Assembly (NCBI RefSeq): GCF_000282475.1
Contig: NZ_AKJF01000132.1
Coordinates: forward strand, 1 to 64,000
From: Pseudomonas sp. GM78
GTDB lineage: Bacteria; Pseudomonadota; Gammaproteobacteria; Pseudomonadales; Pseudomonadaceae
Direction of reading: 5' to 3'
DNA: 64,000 nucleotides
Made by a program: the position numbers and the translations under genes. This document shows positions 47,775 to 55,475 of the stretch, piece by piece (the stretch's first letter is position 1; the number at the start of each line of letters is the position of its first letter). The notes below the pieces were generated by a model. It searched no databases, had not been told where the DNA came from, and saw only the letters and a list, made by a program, of their open reading frames with translations.

Positions 47775-48206
47775 GCAGCAAGGCCTACCGTCCCCGACGC
47801 GAAGATTTCCGGCGCTTTTACACCCTCGGCACACGCTGGGGACCACGACTCCTATGGGCATGTGCAGAACATCGTCTACTACTCGTTCTTCGATTCGGCG
47901 ATCAGTCATTTCCTGGTGGAGCAGGGCACCTTGGACATCGACAGCAGCCCGGTCATCGGCCTGATCGTCGAGTCGAGCTGTACCTTCTTTTCACCCATCA
48001 CCTTTCCCGACGTGGTGATGGTGGGGTTGCGCATCAGCCATCTGGGCAACAGCAGTGCGCGTTACGAGCTGGGCATTTTCCGTAACGACGAGTACGAGGT
48101 GTCGGCGCTGGGCTATGTCGTCTATGTGTACGTGGATCGTGCGAGCAATGTCTCGGTCGCCATGCCTGAGGGGGTGCGGGAGGCGTTGCGCCGGCTGGCC
48201 GACTGA
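47771..48206 (+). pseudogene. frameshifted 4HBT thioesterase
   Basis: The first frame reads MSSKAYRPRREDFRRFYTLGTRW and then goes off at about 47840. The +1 frame from 47841 continues DHDSYGHVQNIVYYSFFDSAI... to a normal C terminus ending REALRRLAD. Compared with the intact paralogue at 39415-39855 ([14 protein letters not shown]), two bases are missing or one is extra just before the catalytic Asp. An internal ATG at 47862 would give a product without the active site. A sequencing error is possible; otherwise the gene is inactive. Confidence 0.82.
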
Positions 48207-48237
48207 TCCTTCAGGCGGTAGTGCGTGACAGGTCGAT

Positions 48238-48256
48238 CCCCCTCGACAGGAGGGGG
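48238..48256. repeat. G/C-rich short palindrome (e)
   Basis: Perfect 7-base arms CCCCCTC / GAGGGGG with a 5-base loop, 30 bases after the thioesterase pseudogene. It could act as a weak terminator. Confidence 0.5.
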
Positions 48257-48357
48257 CGGCCCTTTGCCGGTGCGGGTGACCATCGTTGCAATCTACAACG
48301 ACAGACCGAAAACGCCGCCTGGGACATTATCCATCTACGGCTGGCTGGGCTTTTCTA

Positions 48358-48651
48358 TCAGGCAAGCAGCTGACAGTTGAACTCAATACTTCGAACAGAT
48401 TCACAGTTCAATAAAGCAGCATATTTTTCCTGCGCTGGATTATGGAAGTGATTCTCCATGTCTGACGGGGTCAGCCAGTGCCCGGTAACAATCCAGAGGT
48501 TGGAGTTGCAATGGCTTTGTACCGCTGAGTATGAGAGACAGCCTGAGGAATCGCGCAGGGAGCCTATCATTTCGCGCAGCATGAGGCCGACAGCCTCTAC
48601 CTGGCCAGGGGCAGCATGAATGGTTACCGTGTTGGTTGCTGCTATAAACAT
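48358..48651 (-). CDS. ABM-domain (antibiotic biosynthesis monooxygenase-like) protein
   Basis: 97 residues. The small ferredoxin-like ABM fold is suggested by VTIHAAPGQVEAVGLMLREMI, SSGCLSYSAVQS, LWIVTGHWLTPSDMENHFHNPA. Members such as YgiN are quinol or small-aromatic monooxygenases without cofactors. It is a lone minus-strand gene at the end of the catabolic block. Confidence 0.72.
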   Translation of the reverse strand: MFIAATNTVTIHAAPGQVEAVGLMLREMIGSLRDSSGCLSYSAVQSHCNSNLWIVTGHWLTPSDMENHFHNPAQEKYAALLNCESVRSIEFNCQLLA

Positions 48652-49002
48652 GGTTTATTGCTCCACGCAAAATAGATACGGTGCACGGCCATAAAGGGGT
48701 CTTGGATACATTGCGCACTAGACACATGGGCAGGTTAGTGCGCTGAGTGATAAAGCTCGACATCCAATAAATAAAAAAAGTAGAAGTCCAATGTATGAAA
48801 TTCATCTGATTGGGCCCTTTATTCTTGAAGTCGGACTCGTGGGATGCCGGCCAATGCACGCATGACCGTACATCCAGAGGATCAACGAAAAAGGAAGCCA
48901 TGAGGGCTGGTGGCACCACTCTGCCGAAAGGTAGTGCCATTTCGCGCCGACGCCGCCTATACTTCATTTGACGGAATAAATCCTTCAAGTGACGGAGGCA
49001 TG
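48652..49002. other. intergenic region, divergent promoters
   Basis: About 350 bases, more AT-rich than the surroundings, between the ABM gene and the Xre/RES pair. The right end holds the Xre promoter signals described separately. Nothing else was recognised. Confidence 0.4.
48911..48996 (+). promoter_or_regulatory. candidate promoter and operators of the xre-res pair
   Basis: A -10-like TATACT is at 48958-48963. An inverted repeat TGGCAC-N17-GTGCCA spans 48911-48939 over the expected -35 zone, and a direct repeat TGACGGA lies at 48969-48975 and 48990-48996, exactly 21 bases apart and touching the ribosome site. Either could be bound by the Xre antitoxin for autoregulation; that is inference. 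Confidence 0.4.
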
Positions 49003-49479
49003 ATGAGCACTTCAGCAGTGGAGAGGCGCCACGAGAAACAGAAAGAAGCGTTACGTAGCGTAGGCGCCAACGAGTTTTGGGCTTTCAGCGCCTGCCGTTA
49101 CTCACTCAACGAATCAGAACGACTGCGCCAGATCAAGAGCGGATTTCCTGCCCATCTCTTCCTGGCCATGCGCCATACCTTCAACCTGCAAGATACCGGT
49201 TTGGCGCTTCTACTCAATGCGTCGATCTCCACGCTTGAGCGGCGGGTTCGGGAGCATCAATCCCTTGATACCGTTGCGTCCGAGCGCCTGGATCGCATTG
49301 CTTCCGTTTCCCTACAGGCTGAAGAGGTCTTCGAGGACCGGGTTGCAGCTGCGCAATGGTTGTCGAAGCGGAACAAAGCCCTTGGTAACAATGCACCGAT
49401 TCTGCTCTGCGAAACTGAAATCGGTGCCAAGCAAGTTCGCCGTGTCCTGTACGCATTAGAGTGGGGCGGGGTCGCTTGA
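49003..49479 (+). CDS. Xre/MbcA/ParS-type antitoxin of a RES toxin
   Basis: About 158 residues. A Xre-like helix-turn-helix region (GLALLLNASISTLERRVREHQ) is followed by the DUF2384/toxin-binding C domain (LDRIASVSLQAEEVFEDRVAAAQWLSKRNKALGNNAPI). GGAGG is 4 bases before ATG 49003 and touches ATG 49000, so 49003 is preferred. It overlaps the RES toxin start by one base, the usual order for Xre-RES modules. It should neutralise the toxin and repress its own promoter. Confidence 0.9.
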   Translation: MSTSAVERRHEKQKEALRSVGANEFWAFSACRYSLNESERLRQIKSGFPAHLFLAMRHTFNLQDTGLALLLNASISTLERRVREHQSLDTVASERLDRIASVSLQAEEVFEDRVAAAQWLSKRNKALGNNAPILLCETEIGAKQVRRVLYALEWGGVA

Positions 49480-49946
49480 TGCGGGCGTGGCGAATAGCGA
49501 AGGAGAAGCGAGCGACTGACCTGTCCGGCAAGGGCGCGGCAATCGAGGGTGGGCGATGGAACGATCAGGACGTGCCTGTCGTATACATGGGCATGACACC
49601 GGCCATCTGTTGCCTGGAAACCTTTGTGCATGCGGTTGGTGAGCCGACCTTTCCATTGAAAATCACCTGTTTTGAGTTGCCTGCCGAGGTCTCGCTGTAC
49701 CTGGAAGTTGAAGCGCTGAATCTACCTGATGGGTGGGCGAGTCTGCCTGCCGACCGCCCAAGCATGGACTTCGGTACCGCCTGGCTGAAATCGAACACGC
49801 ACCTGGGCTTGATCGTTCCCTCTGCCATTTTGCCATTGGAACGCAACATTGTGATTAACCCAAATCACCACGCGGCGAGCCAGATCAAAGTGGTTGAGGT
49901 TTACGATTTCATGTACGACCCGCGAATGTTCCAAGTCGGTAAGTAG
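49479..49946 (+). CDS. RES-domain toxin (NAD+-depleting)
   Basis: About 155 residues. RAWRIAKEKRATDLSGKGAAIEGGRWNDQDVPVVYMG and the ICCLETFVHA segment are the RES domain with its conserved Arg and Glu; the later Ser region is also present. Known RES toxins of this group degrade NAD+ when freed from Xre. The ATG overlaps the antitoxin stop (TGATG), giving translational coupling. Confidence 0.9.
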   Translation: MRAWRIAKEKRATDLSGKGAAIEGGRWNDQDVPVVYMGMTPAICCLETFVHAVGEPTFPLKITCFELPAEVSLYLEVEALNLPDGWASLPADRPSMDFGTAWLKSNTHLGLIVPSAILPLERNIVINPNHHAASQIKVVEVYDFMYDPRMFQVGK

Positions 49947-49970
49947 TCAGATGAAGCTGGGAAAAGTCCG

Positions 49971-50120
49971 TTGAAACAGAGGGCGCTACTCAGGTCGACT
50001 TGCCTGCTGCTTGTGCTACAAGCAGCCGTGTCGGCGGAAGATGCCTGCCTGCTGTCAATCGACCGCTTTCAATTGCACCACGCCGTTGTTTATACAACTG
50101 ACCAGCTCATACCGTATTGA
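49971..50120 (+). CDS. possible small exported protein
   Basis: A 49-residue frame starting at TTG 49971. Its N terminus looks like a signal peptide (KQRALLRSTCLLLVLQAAVSA then ED), and the mature part would be about 26 residues with one Cys. The ribosome site is weak and no family is recognised. It may be the remnant of a longer gene. Confidence 0.25.
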   Translation: MKQRALLRSTCLLLVLQAAVSAEDACLLSIDRFQLHHAVVYTTDQLIPY

Positions 50121-50191
50121 TTGAAACGCAGCTCTCTTGATACTCCGCAAGAGCTGCACACCACAGTCAGGGGCTGATGGAATAATTATAG

Positions 50192-50389
50192 CTAGCTGCT
50201 TTTAGCATTGGGCTCTATATTAGATTTCGCAGTATTCTGGTTTTCGGTTTTTGTTTTTTCTTGCGCGGAAAGCGCTTGTTGTACGCGAGCTTCATTTCTC
50301 TCGAATACTCTGTCCGCGCCACCCTCAGCGAAGGCCGTGGAACTTAACGCGGACAAGAACAAAGTGCATGCAATGATAAGCTTTTTCAT
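50192..50389 (-). CDS. small exported protein, unknown function
   Basis: 65 residues. MKKLIIACTLFLSALSSTAFA is a clean signal peptide; the mature 44 residues are charged and Gln/Asn/Lys rich with no Cys, probably a disordered periplasmic peptide. ATG at 50389 is chosen over an upstream in-frame ATG because the signal peptide starts there. No family recognised. Confidence 0.6.
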   Translation of the reverse strand: MKKLIIACTLFLSALSSTAFAEGGADRVFERNEARVQQALSAQEKTKTENQNTAKSNIEPNAKSS

Positions 50390-50655
50390 GAGAGCGCCTT
50401 CCCGGTAGTGCCACGGCATGTGGCTTGAGGTTTTAGGCTATTGGAATGAAAACCACCGTTAAATATCCAATGCTCAAAAAAAATTGCTGACCAATTTTTT
50501 ATTGGGGGGCGTATCTTGAGAGTACCGGTATAGCGATTTTAAGGGGAATTGGATGTTTCGTGCAGGTATACAATAATCTATTGTAGCGGCGTGAATATAA
50601 TAGAACACTTCATAAGCCGGCGCTAAAAAATACTGATAACCAGAGGAGTGCGTCA

Positions 50656-51300
50656 ATGAAGCTGCTGCACGTCGATGCCAGTCCAAAAAGCGCGCGTTCC
50701 AATTCGCGAGCCCTGGCCCGCCACTTCGTAGCGTGCCTGCGCGAGCAAAATGTAGCGCTCGATATCGATTACCTGGATGTGGCGCAAAATCCCCCAGCGC
50801 ACATCGACGAATCGTTCACCATCGCCGCGTACACGCCTACTGTAAAGCGCACGGCCCTAATGGAGCAGGCTCTGGCTGCGTCCACAGCGTTATGTCAACG
50901 CGTGCTGGATGCCGATGCCTTCCTGTTTGCCATGCCCATGCATAATTTCTCTTACCCTTCGGTTTTCAAAGCGTTCATAGACAACATCATTCGAGCCGAA
51001 TTGACTTACGTCGTCGGCAGTTCAGGCCACTACATCGGTCTATTGACCCGACAGAAAACCCTGTTCATCACGACCCGAGGCACCGACATGCGCGCGGGAA
51101 TGCCGCTGTCGCACATGGATGCACTGACCCCATCGCTCAAGGCAGCATTCGGCTTCATAGGTATTCAAAACCCTGAATTCGTCAATGCACAACCTACGCA
51201 ATTTGCAGCAACCGAAGAACGTGAAAAAGCGTTGCAAAGAGCCCGTATCCAATTGTCGGACGTGGCTCGCAAGTGGGCGAAAGAACAGATGTCGAGTTGA
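50656..51300 (+). CDS. azoR: FMN-dependent NADH-azoreductase family protein
   Basis: 214 residues, flavodoxin-like fold. MKLLHVDASPKSARSNSRALARHF is the FMN phosphate loop; AMPMHNFSYPSVFKAFIDNIIRAELTY is the second FMN segment of AzoR. It reduces quinones or azo compounds with NADH. GAGGAG precedes the ATG. The 3' end overlaps the antisense 3' end of the LRAT-domain gene by 136 bases. Confidence 0.9.
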   Translation: MKLLHVDASPKSARSNSRALARHFVACLREQNVALDIDYLDVAQNPPAHIDESFTIAAYTPTVKRTALMEQALAASTALCQRVLDADAFLFAMPMHNFSYPSVFKAFIDNIIRAELTYVVGSSGHYIGLLTRQKTLFITTRGTDMRAGMPLSHMDALTPSLKAAFGFIGIQNPEFVNAQPTQFAATEEREKALQRARIQLSDVARKWAKEQMSS

Positions 51301-51806
51301 GCACGAAAAAAGCTGCGCAGCACCGGTAAATAAATCGGCGCCACCATCGGCCAATACTGCACCACCCACTTCATTGCCGTTGACGGATGGCTCAACACCT
51401 CTCGTACTTGCGGGCTTTCACTTTTCCCGAAGAGGCTCCAATAGCAGAAGTGTTCGCAATTATTGGTAAGAAGTCGATAACGCCTTTCACCTACCCGGGA
51501 GAGTGCACGCTGTAGAACCCGCTCTGGCTTGAAGCCGGGTTGCATTTGCCTTCTGACACGAACCTGTCTCCCGTTGGCAAAACCGGTCAACTGTATGATT
51601 TCAATGGGACCCGTCTCAAAGCCCCCACACATCCCGGCGTAGTGGATCACCTGCCGTTCTCCAAGATAAATTCCATGGTGAACATATCCATTGCGAGCGG
51701 TAATCAAGTGACTACCTGGCGCAACATCGATCAACGAAGACCAGTCGTCATCGTGCCACAGTGCATCTGGATATCGTCCATGTGAAGAACCGCTGACAGT
51801 GTTCAT
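51165..51806 (-). CDS. LRAT/NlpC-P60-like domain protein
   Basis: About 213 residues. The LRAT-type catalytic residues are visible: His in RNGYVHHGIYLGERQVIHY and Cys in YRLLTNNCEHFCYWS, the permuted papain fold used for acyl transfer or thiol hydrolysis. A hydrophobic stretch (VVQYWPMVAPIYLPVL) follows and may bind membrane. The last 45 codons run antisense into azoR, so the original C terminus may have been shorter. ATG 51806 is preferred; an ATG at 51836 is also in frame. A sigma-54-like element and phenol-regulator-like palindromes lie upstream. Confidence 0.75.
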   Translation of the reverse strand: MNTVSGSSHGRYPDALWHDDDWSSLIDVAPGSHLITARNGYVHHGIYLGERQVIHYAGMCGGFETGPIEIIQLTGFANGRQVRVRRQMQPGFKPERVLQRALSRVGERRYRLLTNNCEHFCYWSLFGKSESPQVREVLSHPSTAMKWVVQYWPMVAPIYLPVLRSFFRAQLDICSFAHLRATSDNWIRALCNAFSRSSVAANCVGCALTNSGF

Positions 51807-51846
51807 GGTCGAGTACGCTTTTGTGTTGAGTCCCATACTGTGACAG

Positions 51847-51861
51847 GCACAAATCGCGCCA
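51847..51861 (-). promoter_or_regulatory. sigma-54-like promoter element ahead of the LRAT gene
   Basis: Minus strand reads TGGCGCGATTTGTGC: GG and GC of the -24/-12 element at the correct spacing, with two mismatches to TGGCACGN4TTGC. It is 40-55 bases upstream of ATG 51806. Confidence 0.45.
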
Positions 51862-51911
51862 TCCGCTCAACCCACCAATAGACGGTCTAACGGCGTAGCC
51901 AGGCAATTTTA

Positions 51912-51954
51912 TTGACTAAAAGATCAAATGAGACGTTCGCCATTTGATCAAATG
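51912..51954. promoter_or_regulatory. pair of XylR/DmpR/PhhR-type upstream activating sequences
   Basis: TTGACTAAAAGATCAAA at 51912-51928 and the perfect 14-base palindrome CATTTGATCAAATG at 51941-51954, centres about 28 bases apart. They resemble the sites ahead of phhK and lie about 65-95 bases upstream of the sigma-54-like element of the LRAT gene. Confidence 0.55.
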
Positions 51955-52000
51955 CGTGACAAACGCAATGAGGGGCAGATCCACGAACCTATGGAAAGGA

Positions 52001-52047
52001 CTGAGGTATCGTATTCGCAGTGCTCCGTTTCGACGTACGAACCTCAG
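52001..52047. terminator. stem-loop after phhR
   Basis: CTGAGGTATCGTA and TACGAACCTCAG form a 12-bp stem with one bulge and a loop of about 22 bases, immediately after the phhR stop on the minus strand. There is no T run. Confidence 0.3.
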
Positions 52048-52055
52048 CTCAATGC

Positions 52056-53741
52056 TTAACCCTCAGCCAACTTCTTCAATCGATAGGCCAGCGCTGGTCG
52101 CGTTATGCCAAGAAGGCGGGCTGCTTCGGAGACGTTCTGATTCGCTCGATCCATGGCACCCTGTAGCAGTTGTTGTTCCACATCATCCAGACTCACTCCC
52201 AGGTCGAGGAGCCTGTCCACCCACTCATCTGCAGGTTCAAGCTTCTGGCTGACCAGATTGCCATCGCTCGACAGCCCGATGCTGAGTGCTTCTACCGACA
52301 TGTGCGGGAAGAGCGCCTCTACCGAGATGGTTTTGTTGTTGTCAGTGATGATCACGCCACGCTCTATCAGGTTTTCCAGCTCACGGATATTGCCCGGCCA
52401 GTCATAGCGCAGGCACGCCTCGTTGGCACGATCGGATAGCCCAAGGGTCTTTTTTCCGTAGCTCAGGTGCAGCTTTTCCAGGAAGTGCTCGATCAAGAGC
52501 GGGATGTCTTCGCGACGATCACGTAATGCCGGAATTCGAACCGGATAAACATTGAGGCGGTAGTAGAGGTCGGCTCGGAATCTTCCATCCTTAACCGCCT
52601 GGCCAAGGTCTTCGTGTGTCGCTCCGATCACACGCACGTCGACACGTCGAGTCTGGCTATCGCCCACCCGTTCGAGCTCACCCTCCTGCAGCACCCGCAA
52701 CAAACTCGCCTGGGCGCGTGGCGTGAGCTCGATAATTTCATCAAGAAACAGCGTGCCCCCATGAGCTCGCTCGAAACGGCCCATACGCGATTGTTGTGCA
52801 CCGGTATACGCACCTCTTTCAACGCCAAACAGCTCGGCTTCTATCAAGTCCGGGCTGATAGCTGCGCAGTTCAAGGCAATGAAAGGGCCTCCCGCACGCT
52901 CACTGCGCAAATGCAGGCTACGGGCGATGACTTCCTTTCCGACGCCCGTTTCACCCAGAAGCAACACGGATGCTTTTCCGGGCGCGACCTTGTCGATCAG
53001 ATCACAGGTCTTGCGGTAATTGGCCGATTGACCAATCCCATAAAACTGCCCAGCACGCAGCTGCAGGCGTTGATTCATGTTGTCGACTTGAAGCTGCAGG
53101 GTGCGCAACTCATCGATGATGGGATCACTCTGGAAGTAGCGCATGAATGAATCGGCATCCTCCCACTCTTCAGCGGGCTTGCCGATGATGCGACACACGC
53201 TGTCTCCACAACCGCGGCAGCTGACTTCCTTGTAGATGATCTGGCGGCCGATGAAAAATGACGAATAGCTGATCGCGTACCCGAGCAAGGTCCAGCAAAC
53301 GGGTTGTTCGGAATGCAGTTGCTCGCTCTGGTGGTTCTCGACCTCGAACGAGTCGATCCATTCGATATCGGCGTAGAAGGTTCCTGCCTCGATATCAATA
53401 TCCATGACCACCGGACGCACCTTGACCATACCCTTGAGCGAATGCAGCTGAGGGCCTATCAGGAACATGTCGATGTCACTGCCATTGGGGCGTAATTTGC
53501 GCGCCAATTCGGCATCTTTCAGTCCGGACTGGTAGCCCAGTCGAAGGAAAAAACCCTTCGCACGCTCTTCGCCAATCGTCTCGATCAGCTCTCGACGAAA
53601 CGACGCCATCGATGAAGCCTGCATCAGCAGCATCCGCTGTTCATCAAGCCAGATTTTCCCTTCACTGCCGAGGAAGTGAATGCGATCGGTCAGATCCTTG
53701 AGCAGCACTGAGTGCTCCGAGGCTCGATATTTCATGGTCAT
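52056..53741 (-). CDS. phhR: sigma-54-dependent phenol-responsive activator (PhhR/DmpR/XylR family)
   Basis: 561 residues. N-terminal XylR-N sensor (about 15-115), V4R domain with the Cys cluster SCRGCGDSVC (about 174-183), AAA+ domain with Walker A GETGVGKE (263-270), the sigma-54 contact loop GAYTGA (310-315) and LFLDEI, and a C-terminal Fis helix-turn-helix (VSEAARLLGITRPALAYRL). GAYTGA instead of GAFTGA is a frequent variant. It binds phenols and activates the divergent phenol hydroxylase operon. ATG 53741 is used; an ATG two codons later is equally possible. Confidence 0.93.
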   Translation of the reverse strand: MTMKYRASEHSVLLKDLTDRIHFLGSEGKIWLDEQRMLLMQASSMASFRRELIETIGEERAKGFFLRLGYQSGLKDAELARKLRPNGSDIDMFLIGPQLHSLKGMVKVRPVVMDIDIEAGTFYADIEWIDSFEVENHQSEQLHSEQPVCWTLLGYAISYSSFFIGRQIIYKEVSCRGCGDSVCRIIGKPAEEWEDADSFMRYFQSDPIIDELRTLQLQVDNMNQRLQLRAGQFYGIGQSANYRKTCDLIDKVAPGKASVLLLGETGVGKEVIARSLHLRSERAGGPFIALNCAAISPDLIEAELFGVERGAYTGAQQSRMGRFERAHGGTLFLDEIIELTPRAQASLLRVLQEGELERVGDSQTRRVDVRVIGATHEDLGQAVKDGRFRADLYYRLNVYPVRIPALRDRREDIPLLIEHFLEKLHLSYGKKTLGLSDRANEACLRYDWPGNIRELENLIERGVIITDNNKTISVEALFPHMSVEALSIGLSSDGNLVSQKLEPADEWVDRLLDLGVSLDDVEQQLLQGAMDRANQNVSEAARLLGITRPALAYRLKKLAEG

Positions 53742-53956
53742 GCAAACGCACCCCTAAGTCTTTTTTGTTGGTGGGGATGATTCGGCCCCTACGCCAGGGC
53801 TGGGGCGTTGGGGGGCCAGAAGCAGAACTCTAGCAATTTGCGTTCCGCAAAAAACTCAGTTCCAGAGCGTTCCTGGAACCTGCCTGGAAGTCACCTCCAG
53901 AGCGCTTGATCACAGGGTTAAGGATAACCCTCCACGTGCTCGACATGACGAGCGCT

Positions 53957-54008
53957 GATTGGTTATTTGCTCAAATCGCAGGGGTGCAGAGTGATCAAAT
54001 GATCAAAT
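53957..54008. promoter_or_regulatory. PhhR upstream activating sequences of the phenol operon
   Basis: TGATCAAATGATCAAAT at 53992-54008 and a weaker copy TTGGTTATTTGCTCAAA at about 53959-53975, centres about 33 bases apart. They match the inverted TTGATCA-type sites bound by XylR/DmpR proteins and lie about 120-170 bases upstream of the -24 element. Confidence 0.75.
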
Positions 54009-54128
54009 CGTGGAAATCGCCAGTCCCTCAAAAATAACCTCAAGCCTAAGCAATGGAACGCCAAAGAACATCTTAACCTGATGTTTTATAACGTTTTTGC
54101 TCATCTGTTCATTTCTCGCAGGTTGGGC

Positions 54129-54144
54129 TGGCACCGTTGTTGCT
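54129..54144 (+). promoter_or_regulatory. sigma-54 promoter of the phenol hydroxylase operon
   Basis: TGGCACCGTTGTTGCT matches the -24/-12 consensus (TGGCAC, N5, TTGC) exactly. The start of phhK is 37 bases downstream of the end of the element. Confidence 0.92.
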
Positions 54145-54180
54145 CTGTCCCTCTCCATAACAACAGGGGAGCACCCGAGC

Positions 54181-54435
54181 ATGAACCTACCTGGTAGCAC
54201 GTTCGATCAAATGCCGCGCTACATCCGCGTGCGCAGCAAGCCAGAAGATGCCTTTGTCGAATTCGATTTCGCAATTGGCTACCCGGAGCTGTTTGTCGAG
54301 CTGGTGCTGCCGCATCAAGCGTTCAAGCAGTTTTGCGAGAACCACCATGTGCAACACATGGACGCCCGAATGTCCGACGCCCTGGACGCCGATGCACGCA
54401 AGTGGCGTTACGGCGAAACCCGCGACGCTGAATGA
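54181..54435 (+). CDS. phhK: phenol hydroxylase assembly protein P0
   Basis: 84 residues, equivalent to DmpK/PhhK. It begins MNLPGSTFDQMPRYIRVRSK and contains FVEFDFAIGYPELFVELVLPH. This small protein is not part of the catalytic complex but is needed for forming active oxygenase. GGGGAG precedes the ATG, and the start is chosen because upstream frame overlaps the promoter. First gene of the operon. Confidence 0.9.
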   Translation: MNLPGSTFDQMPRYIRVRSKPEDAFVEFDFAIGYPELFVELVLPHQAFKQFCENHHVQHMDARMSDALDADARKWRYGETRDAE

Positions 54436-54479
54436 CCCGCACACCACCACCTAAAACAACAACTACAGGAGACCACTCC

Positions 54480-55475
54480 ATGAGTGTCGAGATCAAGACG
54501 ACGACTGTCGAGACGATCCGCAACACCTTCAGCCATACGCGTCGCCGTTTTGGCGACAAGGTTGCCAGCCGTTATCAGGAAGCCAGTTTCGACCTGGAGT
54601 CGGCGACCAACTTTCATTACCGGCCGCTGTGGCAACCCGACAAGCTGCTCAACGATGCCACACGTACTGCTGTGGTCATGGCCGACTGGTATGCAGTCAG
54701 CGATCCGCGCCAGTACTACTACGGTGCCTATGTCCAGGCCCGGGCCAAGATGCAGGAAAACGCCGAGCACGATTACGCCTTCTGTGAAAAGCGCGACATG
54801 CTCGGCGGTTTGTCAGCAGAGAATATCCAGCTGATCAGTACGCTGTTGCTGCCTCTTCGCCATGCGGAGCTGGGCGCCAACATGAACAACAGCAACATCG
54901 CCGCCGATGGCTTCGGCACCAGCGTCACGCAAATGCATATGTTCCAGGCCATGGATCGACTGGGCATTGCCCAATACCTTTCGCGCATCGGCTTGATGCT
55001 CGATGACGGCGATGTCCTGCTTCTCGCGCAAGCCAAACAGCTGTGGCTGAACGATGCTGCCTGGCAAGGAATGCGCCGCTACGTCGAAGACACCCTGGTC
55101 ATACGTGACTGGTTCGAATTGACCGTGGCGCAGAACGTCGTCAGCGATGGTCTGGTTTACCCCCTGATGTTCCACAAGCTCGACGAGCATCTCTCGGCCA
55201 ATGGGGCTGGCCAGGTCGGCATGCTGACCGAGTTCATGCGCCTGTGGTTCGCCGAAAGTCAACGCTGGGTAGACGCACTGCTCAAGACGGTCATCAACGA
55301 AAGCCCTGAAAACAAATCGATGGTGCAAGGCTGGGTCGATCGCTGGAGCCAGCGCTCGCTTGAAGCCTTGGCCCCATTGGCCGCCAAAGGTCTGGGTGCT
55401 GCCGCACTCGAATCAGTACACGCGGAGTTCACCGCGCGCCTGAAAAAAATTGGCCTGACAGGAGCTGCCGTATGA
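54480..55475 (+). CDS. phhL: phenol hydroxylase P1, oxygenase beta subunit
   Basis: 331 residues, DmpL type. It has the ferritin-like fold without the diiron ligands; FHYRPLWQPDKLLNDATRTAVVMADWY and QYYYGAYVQARAKMQENAEHDY are characteristic. It forms the (alpha-beta-gamma)2 oxygenase with PhhN and PhhO. AGGAGA precedes ATG 54480. Its stop overlaps the phhM start (ATGA). Confidence 0.92.
   Translation: MSVEIKTTTVETIRNTFSHTRRRFGDKVASRYQEASFDLESATNFHYRPLWQPDKLLNDATRTAVVMADWYAVSDPRQYYYGAYVQARAKMQENAEHDYAFCEKRDMLGGLSAENIQLISTLLLPLRHAELGANMNNSNIAADGFGTSVTQMHMFQAMDRLGIAQYLSRIGLMLDDGDVLLLAQAKQLWLNDAAWQGMRRYVEDTLVIRDWFELTVAQNVVSDGLVYPLMFHKLDEHLSANGAGQVGMLTEFMRLWFAESQRWVDALLKTVINESPENKSMVQGWVDRWSQRSLEALAPLAAKGLGAAALESVHAEFTARLKKIGLTGAAV

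Larger units (their letters stand above)
53742..54180. other. phhR-phhK regulatory gap
   Basis: About 440 bases. It holds a perfect inverted repeat AGGGTTA/TAACCCT at 53914-53931, two upstream activating palindromes at 53957-54008, an AT-rich stretch at about 54030-54120 that could be bent by IHF, and the sigma-54 promoter at 54129. The phhR promoter itself was not resolved. Confidence 0.6.
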
